NCBI GenBank assembly: GCA_030407505.1 | Contig: JASDDH010000013.1 | Span: 30,682-94,681 of the forward strand | Direction: 5' to 3' | Source of the DNA: Planococcus sp. APC 4015 | Lineage (GTDB): Bacteria > Actinomycetota > Actinomycetes > Actinomycetales > Microbacteriaceae | DNA: 64,000 bases | Notes under the pieces: generated by a model | Database searches by the model: none | Seen by the model: only the letters and a program-made list of their open reading frames with translations | What the model was told of the DNA's origin: nothing | Shown here: one piece after another, positions 1 through 7,799 of the stretch | How the letters are laid out: each line of letters opens with the position of its first letter | Position numbering within the stretch: the first letter of the stretch is position 1 | Translations under genes and position numbers: made by a program

Positions 1-986
1 AGGATGTTGTCGACGGTGACCGCGACCGGGTCGAGGAGTGTCGTGGGGGTGCCGTCGATCTCCAGGGGGGCCGTCACCTCTTCGCCGTTCAGGAGCGCGA
101 CGGCGATCTCGGCGGCGAGTTCCGCCTGAGGCTTCATGGCTTTGTAGACCGTCATGTACTGATCGCCCGTGAGGATCCGCTGGATCGCCGTGAGCTCGGC
201 ATCCTGTCCCGTCACGATCGGCCACGGGTCCACGTTCGCCGCCTTCAGCGCCGAGATCGCTCCGCTGGCCGTGCCGTCGTTCGCGGCGTAGACGCCGACG
301 ATCCGGTCGCCGTACTGCGCGATCTGCCCGGCGACCCACGTCTGAGCCTTGTCGGGACTCCAGTCGGGTGTCGCGAACTCCGCCAGGATCTCGAGCCTCG
401 TCTCGTCCAGCACGCTGTGCGCACCGACGGCGAAGCTCGTCGCGTTGCTGTCGGTGGGCGATCCGTTGACCATGAGGATGCCGCCCGTGCTGTCGCCGCG
501 ACCCTCGAGCGCCTCGACGAACGCCGTCGCCTGCAGGACACCGACCTTCTCGTTGTCGAAAGACACGTAGTAGGCGAGGTCGCCGCCGGCGACGAGCCGG
601 TCGTAGGAGACGACCGGGATGCCGCGCTCATTCGCCTCGGTGACGATCGAGACCGCCGCGGCCACGTCGACGGGGTCGAGCACGAGCACGCCCGCGCCCG
701 CGGTGAGCGCGGACTCGGCCTGCTGCTGCTGCTTCGCGGCATCCTGATCGGCATTCGAATACAGCACCCGGTAGTCGCCGAGCTCCGCGATGCGTGCCTC
801 GAACAGCGGCCGGTCGAAGGTCTCGTAGCGCGCCGTCTTCGCGTCGGGCAGGAGGAGCGCGACCGTGCCCTCCGTGCCGCTCGGAGCGCCGGCGCAGGCA
901 GCGAGCGCGCCGGCTGCGAGCCCGAGCGCCACGATCGACGCGGTCGCCCGCCGGAGGAAGCGTCTCAGCGACGCGGAGAGGGCCAC
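1..986 (-). CDS. Sugar ABC transporter substrate-binding lipoprotein (XylF/ChvE type), 3' end cut by window
   Basis: Binds a sugar outside the membrane and delivers it to an ABC importer; the family (periplasmic-binding protein type 1) serves xylose, glucose or galactose. The visible ~328 residues begin with a lipoprotein signal (twin-Arg-rich start, hydrophobic run, lipobox LAAC), then KTARYETFD and SNADQDAAKQQQQAE segments typical of ChvE-like proteins, and a central VLVLDPVDVAAAVSIV strand. The GTG start lies 8 bases after the stop of the ROK regulator, so the two are probably one transcript. The C-terminus and the permease/ATPase genes would lie left of the window. Exact sugar unknown. 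Confidence 0.85.
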   Translation of the reverse strand, partial: MALSASLRRFLRRATASIVALGLAAGALAACAGAPSGTEGTVALLLPDAKTARYETFDRPLFEARIAELGDYRVLYSNADQDAAKQQQQAESALTAGAGVLVLDPVDVAAAVSIVTEANERGIPVVSYDRLVAGGDLAYYVSFDNEKVGVLQATAFVEALEGRGDSTGGILMVNGSPTDSNATSFAVGAHSVLDETRLEILAEFATPDWSPDKAQTWVAGQIAQYGDRIVGVYAANDGTASGAISALKAANVDPWPIVTGQDAELTAIQRILTGDQYMTVYKAMKPQAELAAEIAVALLNGEEVTAPLEIDGTPTTLLDPVAVTVDNI

Positions 987-994
987 GGGAGCCC

Positions 995-2182
995 CTACGC
1001 CGTGTACGACAGTGCGTCGGCTTCGACGGTCACGTGATCGAGGGCGACGGCGATCGCGCCGCGCGCTTCGGCCCATTCGCCGAACGAGGCGCCGACGATC
1101 TCGGGCAGACCGCCCGGACCCGACAGAGCGGTTCGTTCGAGCGAATGCCGCATCGGGGCCATGAGGATCTCGCCCGCCAGGCCCAGCTCGCCGCCCACGA
1201 CGATGAGCTCGGGATCGAAGAGGTTGCACAGGCTCGCCGCCGCGACGCCGATGTGGCGACCGGCGTCCGCGATGACGCGCCGAGAGCTGCCGTCACCCGC
1301 CTCGGCCGCCTGCAGAAGGTCGCCGATGCGGCGCATGCCGTCGCTCGGCGGGAAGAGCGAGAGCAGGGCCGGGCCGCCCGCGTACGACTCGAGGCAGCCG
1401 CGATTGCTGCATCGGCAGATGGGGCCGTTCTCGTCGAGGGTCACGTGGCCGATCTGGCCGGCCTTGCCGTTGACACCGTGGAAGAGGTCGCCGCCCACGA
1501 TGAGGCCCGCGCTGATCGAGTGGCCGACGCGGATGAACACCGACGACGACACGGCGCGTGCACTGCCCTCGCGTGCCTCTGCGAGCCCGGCGAGGTTTGC
1601 TTCGCTGTCGACGTAGACGGGACGATTGATGCGCGCGGTGAGGCTCGCGGCGACATCCACACCCTCCCAGCCGCGCAGCAGGCCCGGCGTCGAGACCATC
1701 CCCGTGCGCGGGTCGATCGGGGCGGGGAGTGCGAGACCGATCGCGAGGAGGTCGGCGACGCTGCCCCCGAGGGACTCCATCAGATCGGCGAGCAGGATGC
1801 TGAGTCGATCGAGCTCAGCGTCGTGCCGGTGATCAAGGGGGAGAGGCAGCGACGTCTGCGTCACGACGGTGCGCGTGGCATCGGCGATCGCGATGCGCAG
1901 CTGTCGTGCGCTGTAGTGGACGCCGGCGACGAGTCCCAGTTGGCGGGCGAGCGAGACGAGGGTGGCCCGTCTGCCGCTGCGCGACGTGAACGACGTGTGC
2001 AGGAGTCCGGATGCCGTGAGCTCCTTGACGATGTTGGACACCGTCGCGGGCGACAGACCTGTGCTGCCGGCGAGCTCGACCTGCGTGAGCCGCCCGTGCC
2101 GCTTGAGCGACTCGACCACGCGCGCGCGATTGGCCTCGCGGAGCGAGGACTGGGAGCCCGGCTGGGCGCTGCGGCGTGCCAC
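995..2182 (-). CDS. ROK-family transcriptional regulator
   Basis: A 395-residue sugar-responsive repressor of the ROK/NagC/XylR type. Residues ~15-75 form a winged helix (ESLKRHGRLTQVELAGSTG followed by a recognition helix with SPATVSNIV). The rest is a kinase-like ROK fold with the Zn-binding signature CRCSNRGCLES near residues 255-265, preceded by GQIGHV. The GTG at 2182 was chosen because the homologous region begins there; upstream codons in frame run back into the NYN gene without homology. It directly precedes the sugar-binding lipoprotein gene, so it probably controls that importer. Ligand not deducible. Confidence 0.85.
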   Translation of the reverse strand: MARRSAQPGSQSSLREANRARVVESLKRHGRLTQVELAGSTGLSPATVSNIVKELTASGLLHTSFTSRSGRRATLVSLARQLGLVAGVHYSARQLRIAIADATRTVVTQTSLPLPLDHRHDAELDRLSILLADLMESLGGSVADLLAIGLALPAPIDPRTGMVSTPGLLRGWEGVDVAASLTARINRPVYVDSEANLAGLAEAREGSARAVSSSVFIRVGHSISAGLIVGGDLFHGVNGKAGQIGHVTLDENGPICRCSNRGCLESYAGGPALLSLFPPSDGMRRIGDLLQAAEAGDGSSRRVIADAGRHIGVAAASLCNLFDPELIVVGGELGLAGEILMAPMRHSLERTALSGPGGLPEIVGASFGEWAEARGAIAVALDHVTVEADALSYTA

Positions 2183-2225
2183 AGGACCACACTGTACCCG
2201 ACGCCGTGCCGCGGCACCGGTCAGC

Positions 2226-3083
2226 TCAGCGGCGGTCGCCTGCCAGCCGGATGAGCACGATGTTGGTCGACTCGTCGACCTCGGCCACCGTCGGATGCGC
2301 CTTGACGAAGTCGGTGAAGCTCTTCTGCCCGTAGGCGCGCTCGCTGAACGCCGGGTCGAGGCGCCGGATGAGGCCCTTGACCTCGGAGGCGTGCAGCCAC
2401 TGCGCATCCTCTTTGTCGTTCTCCAGCCGCAGCGCCCGCTCGAGCAGGTCGGCGCCGGGATCCTTGGCCTTGCGACGGGTGCGCGACGCCGTGGCATCCG
2501 GCTTCTCGGTCGTCGGGCGCACCACGCCGGGAAGGGTGTCGTAGGCCTCGAACTGGTCGCATGCCGCTGCGAGCGACTTCGCCGTCGAGCCGGCCACGCC
2601 CACTCCGACGACGAAGCGGCCCAGGCGCTTGCTGCGCTGGGCGAGGGGCACATAGTCCGAGTCGCCCGCGACGATCACGACGTGCGTGAGGTCGGGGAGG
2701 CGGAAGAGGTCTTCGACCGTGTCGACGGCCAGGCGGATGTCGGCGCCGTTCTTCGCGTACGCGGCCGCCGGGAAGAGCTGCACGAGGTCGACGGCGCGGG
2801 CCACGAGCTGCGAGCGGTAATCGCCGTTCACGGGGTTGGACCAGTCGGCGTAGGCGCGCGTGAGCACGAGCGTGCCGAACGACGCCGCGTAGTCGATGAT
2901 CGCGCCGACGTCGATGCGCGCCGCGGCGAGCCTTTCGGCGATGTCGGGCGCGGTGGCGTCCTCGCTGATGCGCTGGCGGTCCCGCGCGTACGAGTTGCGT
3001 CCGTGCACGCGGTCGTACCAGGACATCACGATGTTGTCGAAGTCGAGGTAGACGGCGACACGGGGATGCTGCAGATCGGGCAT
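2226..3083 (-). CDS. NYN-domain protein with C-terminal OST-HTH (LabA/DUF88 type)
   Basis: About 285 residues. The N-terminal NYN (PIN-like) nuclease fold shows YLDFDNI near the start and VIVAGDSDYVPL near residue 135; these Asp clusters bind metal in the family. The last ~80 residues (from LLERALRLEN to the end) resemble an OST-HTH/LOTUS winged helix, which binds RNA. The pairing suggests an RNA-directed endonuclease or RNA-binding regulator; no substrate can be named. The ATG at 3083 has GAGGAG five bases ahead; a GTG at 3089 overlapping the previous stop is an alternative. It is translationally coupled to the oxidoreductase upstream, with no obvious functional link. Confidence 0.8.
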   Translation of the reverse strand: MPDLQHPRVAVYLDFDNIVMSWYDRVHGRNSYARDRQRISEDATAPDIAERLAAARIDVGAIIDYAASFGTLVLTRAYADWSNPVNGDYRSQLVARAVDLVQLFPAAAYAKNGADIRLAVDTVEDLFRLPDLTHVVIVAGDSDYVPLAQRSKRLGRFVVGVGVAGSTAKSLAAACDQFEAYDTLPGVVRPTTEKPDATASRTRRKAKDPGADLLERALRLENDKEDAQWLHASEVKGLIRRLDPAFSERAYGQKSFTDFVKAHPTVAEVDESTNIVLIRLAGDRR

Positions 3084-3085
3084 TC

Positions 3086-4069
3086 TCACTCCTCGCCGGG
3101 GTACCGCAGTCCGATGATGTCACGCACGGCGTCCAGCGTCCCCATGATCCCCACGACTTCGTCGATCGGGAGCAGGTCGCTGTCGGTGAGAGCGGCGGCG
3201 ATGAATCGCTCGGCGGCGAGTGCCTGGTACTGCATGCCGCGACCGTCGATCTTCTCGTCATAGGTCTCGAGCACCGTGCCGTCGGGCGTCACGACGCGGA
3301 ACGACGTCTGGTTGTACCAGACGCGGTCGATGTCGATGCGCGCCTCGGTGCCGACGATCGACGCCGTGTTCGGGCCCGCCGAATGGGCGGCCGACAGCGT
3401 CGTGGCGATCGCGCCCGACGCGTAGGTGAAGATCGTCGCGACCTCGGAGTCGGCACCGGTCGGGCCGAGGATCGCGGATGCCGCGACGGACTCGGGAGCC
3501 CCCAGGACGTCCCACGTGAACGAGACCGGGTAGATGCCGAGGTCGAGCAGCGCGCCGCCGCCGAGCTCGAGCGCGTTGAGGCGGTGAGCCGGGTCGGTGG
3601 TGATCTTCTGCGTGTGGTCGGCGGTGACGGCGCGGATCTCGCCCAGGGTGCCCGCCGCGATGATCTCGCGGATGCGCGCCATGTGCGGCAGATACCGCGT
3701 CCACATGGCCTCCATCGCCAGCAGCCCGCGTTCGCGTGCCACGTCGCGGATGCGCGCGGCCTCGGCGGCGTTGATCGTGAACGGCTTCTCGACGAGGACG
3801 TGCTTGCCCGCCTCGAGGACGAGGATCGACTGCTCGGCGTGGAAAGGATGCGGCGTCGCGACGTAGATGATGTCGACGTCGGGATCGGCGACGAGCGCCT
3901 CGTACGAGCCGTGCACGTGGGGCACGTCGAATTCGGCCGCGAAGGCTTCCGCGGTCTCGAGGCGCCGTGAGCCCGCGGCGACGAGGTCGAGCCCCGCCGT
4001 CTTCAGGTCGCGCGCGAAGGCCTGGGCGATGCCGCCCGGGCCGAGTATTCCCCAACGAAGTCCGGTCAT
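3086..4069 (-). CDS. Gfo/Idh/MocA family NAD(P)-dependent oxidoreductase
   Basis: A 327-residue dehydrogenase of the glucose-fructose oxidoreductase/inositol dehydrogenase family. The Rossmann start GILGPGGIAQAFARDL binds NAD(P); VEKPFTINAAEA carries the conserved EKP Lys; DLGIYPVSF matches the usual catalytic-domain GGG..D.G.Y motif. The family acts on sugars, inositols or trans-dihydrodiols; the substrate is not visible here. It is the first gene of a minus-strand pair with the NYN gene and has its own start-adjacent -10 box. Divergent from the M20 peptidase across 55 bases. Confidence 0.88.
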   Translation of the reverse strand: MTGLRWGILGPGGIAQAFARDLKTAGLDLVAAGSRRLETAEAFAAEFDVPHVHGSYEALVADPDVDIIYVATPHPFHAEQSILVLEAGKHVLVEKPFTINAAEAARIRDVARERGLLAMEAMWTRYLPHMARIREIIAAGTLGEIRAVTADHTQKITTDPAHRLNALELGGGALLDLGIYPVSFTWDVLGAPESVAASAILGPTGADSEVATIFTYASGAIATTLSAAHSAGPNTASIVGTEARIDIDRVWYNQTSFRVVTPDGTVLETYDEKIDGRGMQYQALAAERFIAAALTDSDLLPIDEVVGIMGTLDAVRDIIGLRYPGEE

Positions 4070-4075
4070 CCCTCG

Positions 4076-4081
4076 AGCGTA
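4076..4081 (-). promoter_or_regulatory. -10 box TACGCT of the Gfo/Idh/MocA gene
   Basis: On the minus strand TACGCT is followed by exactly six bases (CGAGGG) and the ATG at 4069. Transcription would start at or next to the start codon, giving a leaderless mRNA. No clear -35 seen. Confidence 0.55.
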
Positions 4082-4112
4082 CCCAGCCCCGGGGTCATCC
4101 GATGCGCGGGGC

Positions 4113-4118
4113 TAGGCT
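4113..4118 (+). promoter_or_regulatory. -10 box TAGGCT of the M20 peptidase gene
   Basis: TAGGCT, six bases (CGACGC), then GTG at 4125. It supports the GTG as the true start and a leaderless transcript, back to back with the box for the divergent oxidoreductase. Confidence 0.55.
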
Positions 4119-4124
4119 CGACGC

Positions 4125-5453
4125 GTGTCTTCCCCGCTCGAACGGTTCCGAGAACTCCTCCGCATCCCGACGATCTCACACGCCGACGAGTCGCTCGTGG
4201 ACTGGACGCGGTTCGAGGAGTTCCGCTCGGCGCTGGAGCGCCTCTACCCCGAGACCCATCGCGTGCTGCAGCGCGATCTCGTCGGCGGGCACTCGCTGCT
4301 CTACCGGTGGCCGGGCACGTCGGTGGGCGATCCCCTCGTGCTCATGGCCCACCAGGACGTCGTCCCCGTGGTCGAGTCCGAATGGCGGCATCCGCCGTTC
4401 GGCGCCGAGATCGACGGCGAGGGGGCGGATGCCGTGCTCCACGCCCGCGGCGCCATCGACGACAAGGGCGCGGTCGTCGCGATCCTCGAAGCGGTCGAGC
4501 AGCTCGTCGTCGGGGGCTTCGCCCCGCGACACGACGTCTACCTCGCGTTCGGGCACAACGAGGAGACCGCCGGTGGCGGCGCCCGGGCCATCGTCGACGA
4601 GCTGCGGGCGCGCGGCATCCGCCCCGCCCTCGTGCTGGATGAAGGCGGAGCGGTCGTGGACGGGGTCATCCCCGGCATCTCGGTGCCGACCGCCATGGTC
4701 GGAGTCGCGGAGCGCGGTGTCCTGACCCTGCGGCTCACCGCCCGCGAGGCGGGCGGCCACGCGTCGACACCGCCGCGACTGCCCGCGACCGCGCGCCTGG
4801 CCCGTGCGATCGATCGGCTGCAGCGGCATCCGTTCCCGACCCGGCTCGTGCCGCCCGTGCGGGCGATGCTGACCACCCTCGCCCCCTACGCGCCCCAGCC
4901 GCTGCGCACCGTGCTGCGCAGTCTCGGCGTGACGGGTGCCCTGGTCGCCGCGGTGTTCCCCCGACTCGGCCCCGAGATGAACGCGATCGTGCGCACGACG
5001 GCGGTGACGACCGAGCTCAGCGGAGCGCAGGGCGAGAACGTGCTCGCGACGTCGGCGCGGGCATCCGTCAACATCCGCCTGCTCACCGGCGACACCGTCG
5101 AGGGTGCGACGGCGCGGGTGCGCCGCATCATCGCCGACCCGCTCGTCGAGATCGATGCCCGCCACGGCTCCGACCCGTCTCCGGTGTCTTCGTGGCGCGG
5201 CGAACCGTGGCGGCGCATCGCACGGGCGGTGAGCGCGACCCTCGGCGAGGACGTCGTGACGACCCCGTACCTGCAGCTGGGGGCCAGCGACAGCCGGTGG
5301 TTCACCCCGATCTCGAGACACGTCTACCGGTTCGCGCCGTTCCACCTCACCGCATCCGAGCGCGAGTCCCTGCACTCCCACGACGAACGCATCCGCGTCG
5401 ATGTGTGGCTGCGCGGGATCGAGTTCTACCGGGCGCTGGTCTCGGCGAGCTGA
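4125..5453 (+). CDS. M20 family metallopeptidase (carboxypeptidase S / PM20D1-like)
   Basis: A 442-residue zinc peptidase. MAHQDVVPV holds the first metal-binding His-x-Asp; ARGAIDDKGA is the metal-bridging Asp region; FGHNEETAGGGA carries the catalytic Glu-Glu; a lid domain follows (RGVLTLRLTAREAGGHASTPP) and SDSRWF near the C-terminus supplies the last ligand zone. The long length and the 'SEWRHPPFGAEIDG' segment match the carboxypeptidase S group rather than short acylases. It has its own leaderless promoter; its last 28 bases overlap the convergent metY. Substrate (dipeptide or N-acyl amino acid) not determined. Confidence 0.9.
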   Translation: MSSPLERFRELLRIPTISHADESLVDWTRFEEFRSALERLYPETHRVLQRDLVGGHSLLYRWPGTSVGDPLVLMAHQDVVPVVESEWRHPPFGAEIDGEGADAVLHARGAIDDKGAVVAILEAVEQLVVGGFAPRHDVYLAFGHNEETAGGGARAIVDELRARGIRPALVLDEGGAVVDGVIPGISVPTAMVGVAERGVLTLRLTAREAGGHASTPPRLPATARLARAIDRLQRHPFPTRLVPPVRAMLTTLAPYAPQPLRTVLRSLGVTGALVAAVFPRLGPEMNAIVRTTAVTTELSGAQGENVLATSARASVNIRLLTGDTVEGATARVRRIIADPLVEIDARHGSDPSPVSSWRGEPWRRIARAVSATLGEDVVTTPYLQLGASDSRWFTPISRHVYRFAPFHLTASERESLHSHDERIRVDVWLRGIEFYRALVSAS

Positions 5454-6781
5454 GCTTCCGCGATCGGTGCGAGGGCCGTCTCGAGGTCGCGGATGATGTC
5501 GGCCACGTCTTCGAGGCCGATCGACAGTCGCACCGTCGTCGGTCCGATGTGGGCCTCGGCGAGCTGGATCCGCGTCATGTGGCTGTGCGTCATCGACGCG
5601 GGATGCGCGACCAGGCTGCGCGCATCGCCGATGTTGGCGACGAGCCGCACGACCGAGAGTCGGGCGATGAACGATTCCACGAGCGCGAAGTCGGCTTCGG
5701 GATCCGCGCCGGCCGGCAGATCGAAGGCGAAGACCGAGCTGACGCCTTTGGCGAGGTAGCGTCGCGCGTTGGCGTGCCAGGGGCTCGACGGGAGTCCGGG
5801 GTGATGCACCCGGGCCACGGCGGGGTGCGTCTCGAGGAACCGTGCGACCGCCAGGGCGCTGGCGGTGTGCCGGGCGACGCGCAGGTCGAGCGTCTCGATG
5901 CCCTGCAGCAGCTGGAACGCGTTGAATGCCGCGAGCGACGGGCCCAGGTCGTGCACGTACTTCGTCTTGACCAGGGCGATGTAGGGCGAGCCCGTTGCGC
6001 CGAAGCGGTCGACGAGGCTGCCGTCGGGGACTCGCGGATACGTCTCGGTCAGCTGCGGCCACCGCTGGGGCTCGGCGGTGAAGTCGAAGGTTCCGAGGTC
6101 GACCACGACGCCGCCGAGCGACGTGCCGTGCCCGCCGAGGAACTTGGTCGCCGAATGCACGACGATGTCGGCGCCGAAGTCCTTCGCGCGCTGCAGATAG
6201 GGCGTGGCGACGGTGTTGTCGATGACGAGCGGAACCCCCGCGGATTTCGCCACGGCCGCCACCGCTTCGAGGTCCAGCACCTGGGCGATCGGATTCGAGA
6301 TCGACTCGGCGAACAGGGCGCGCGTGGTGGGGCGCACGGCGGCGGCCCAGGCATGCGGATCATCCTGATCGACGAACGTGACCGAGATGCCCCAGTCGGC
6401 GAAGGTGTCCTGCAGCAGATCGATCGTGCCGCCGTAGAGCTGACGGGCCGCGACGATGTGCTCGCCGTGCTTCGCCAGGGCGAGCAGCGCCACCGCCACC
6501 GCCGCTTGACCCGACGCGACGCCCGCCGCGGCGATGCCGCCCTCGAGCTCGGCGACGCGCTTCTCGAGCACGAGCACGGTGGGGTTGGCGGCCCGGCTGT
6601 AGACGTTGCCGTCGCGACGCAGCGCGAACAGGTCTCGCGCCGCGCTGAGGGAGGTGAACTCGAACGCGTTGGACTGATGGATCGGGGGGACGGCGGTGTT
6701 CTCGGCGACCCCGGCGGAGTACCCCGACTGCACCTGCGCCGTCGCGAACGCGCGCGAGGATTCGGACATGCCGTCCATCAT
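5426..6781 (-). CDS. metY: O-acetylhomoserine aminocarboxypropyltransferase (sulfhydrylase)
   Basis: PLP enzyme of about 451 residues that makes homocysteine from O-acetylhomoserine and sulfide, in methionine synthesis. Seen: SGYSAGVAENTAVPPIHQSN at the N-terminus, ASGQAAVAVALLALAKHGEH (phosphate-binding region), HSATKFLGGHGTSLGG with the PLP Lys, and the long C-terminal RLVANIGDARSLVAHPAS/TH segment typical of MetY rather than MetB. Two ATGs in tandem (6781, 6778) and one at 6769 are possible starts; homology begins after the last. It follows a quinone-reductase-like gene with 47 bases between. The 3' end overlaps the convergent M20 peptidase gene. Confidence 0.9.
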   Translation of the reverse strand: MMDGMSESSRAFATAQVQSGYSAGVAENTAVPPIHQSNAFEFTSLSAARDLFALRRDGNVYSRAANPTVLVLEKRVAELEGGIAAAGVASGQAAVAVALLALAKHGEHIVAARQLYGGTIDLLQDTFADWGISVTFVDQDDPHAWAAAVRPTTRALFAESISNPIAQVLDLEAVAAVAKSAGVPLVIDNTVATPYLQRAKDFGADIVVHSATKFLGGHGTSLGGVVVDLGTFDFTAEPQRWPQLTETYPRVPDGSLVDRFGATGSPYIALVKTKYVHDLGPSLAAFNAFQLLQGIETLDLRVARHTASALAVARFLETHPAVARVHHPGLPSSPWHANARRYLAKGVSSVFAFDLPAGADPEADFALVESFIARLSVVRLVANIGDARSLVAHPASMTHSHMTRIQLAEAHIGPTTVRLSIGLEDVADIIRDLETALAPIAEAQLAETSAR

Positions 6782-6828
6782 CGAGCCGCGACGGCGGGCC
6801 GCCCGATCGTGTGTCGAACTGTTGCGCG

Positions 6829-7770
6829 TCAGGGGACGAGCGTGACCTTGCCGTCGACGCCGGCGTGCACCCGTCGATGAGCCTCCGCGGCCTCGGCGAG
6901 CGGCAGCGACGGACCGAGTTCGACCGAGAACCGGCCCGCCGCCAGCAGGGCGAGCGTCACGGGGATCGCGTCGTCGCGCCAGGACTGCTGCTGGGCCGTC
7001 AGGGGCCGGGGGCTCCCGCCCGAGAAGCCCCGGATGCCGAGGGATGCCGCCTTCGCGCCCTGCACGAGGGTGGCGATGCGGCTCCTGTCGGCGACGAGTT
7101 CGATCGAGGTGGCGAGCGCCTCGTCGGTGCCGACGGCGTCGATCGCGACCGTGACCCCCTGCGGCGCCGCCGTGCGGACCCGGTCGGCGAGCCCGTCGCC
7201 GTAGGCCACCGGGATCCCGCCCAGCGCGCGCACGCGGTCGGCGCGGCGGTCGGAAGTCGTCGCGATCACCGTCGCGCCCCACAGCACGGCGTACTGGATC
7301 AGCGCCTGGCCGACCGAGCCCGACCCGCCGTGCACCAGCAGCGTGTCGCCCGCGCGCACGTCGAGCGACCGCGCCGCCTGATACGCGGTTCCAACCGGGA
7401 TGCCGAGGGCCGCGCCCTCGGCGGCGCTGACGCCCGGCGGGCGGGGGTGCACGACATCGGCCGAGACGACGAGATCGGTCGCGTAGGCGCCCGCCGCATT
7501 GAAGAAGACGACGGGATCGCCGACGCTGAAGCCGTCGACGCCGTCGCCGACCGCGGTCACGGTGCCCGCACCGTCGGACCCGACGCGACGGGGTCCGTCC
7601 AGGGGCGCCGACGCGCGCAGACCGGCGCGCAGCTTCCAGTCGATGGGGTTCACGCCGGCTGCCTCGACGCGGATCGCGAGCTCTCCCGCGCCAGGGGCGG
7701 GGTTCGGGATCTCGGCCAGGTGGAGGACCTCGGGTCCGCCGAACTCGGTGTGGACGATCGCGTGTGCCAT
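6829..7770 (-). CDS. NADP-dependent quinone oxidoreductase-like MDR protein
   Basis: A 313-residue zinc-independent medium-chain dehydrogenase/reductase. GroES-like N-terminus (HTEFGGPEVLHLAEIPNPAPG, VEAAGVNPIDWKLRAG), then the Rossmann motif LLVHGGSGSVGQALIQYA and a C-terminal GKVTLVP end. No Cys/His structural-zinc lobe is visible, which fits the quinone reductase (QOR) branch. Such enzymes reduce quinones or enones with NADPH. It lies 29 bases after hrpA on the same strand; only a weak AAAGG precedes the ATG at a rather long distance. Confidence 0.85.
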   Translation of the reverse strand: MAHAIVHTEFGGPEVLHLAEIPNPAPGAGELAIRVEAAGVNPIDWKLRAGLRASAPLDGPRRVGSDGAGTVTAVGDGVDGFSVGDPVVFFNAAGAYATDLVVSADVVHPRPPGVSAAEGAALGIPVGTAYQAARSLDVRAGDTLLVHGGSGSVGQALIQYAVLWGATVIATTSDRRADRVRALGGIPVAYGDGLADRVRTAAPQGVTVAIDAVGTDEALATSIELVADRSRIATLVQGAKAASLGIRGFSGGSPRPLTAQQQSWRDDAIPVTLALLAAGRFSVELGPSLPLAEAAEAHRRVHAGVDGKVTLVP

Positions 7771-7799
7771 GCGTGCGGCAGCCTTTCTGAGAGTGCGGG

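Noticed and set aside
4176..6062. 628-codon minus-strand frame across the M20 peptidase and metY
   Set aside because: Covers two recognisable genes antisense or out of phase; composition is that of a GC shadow.
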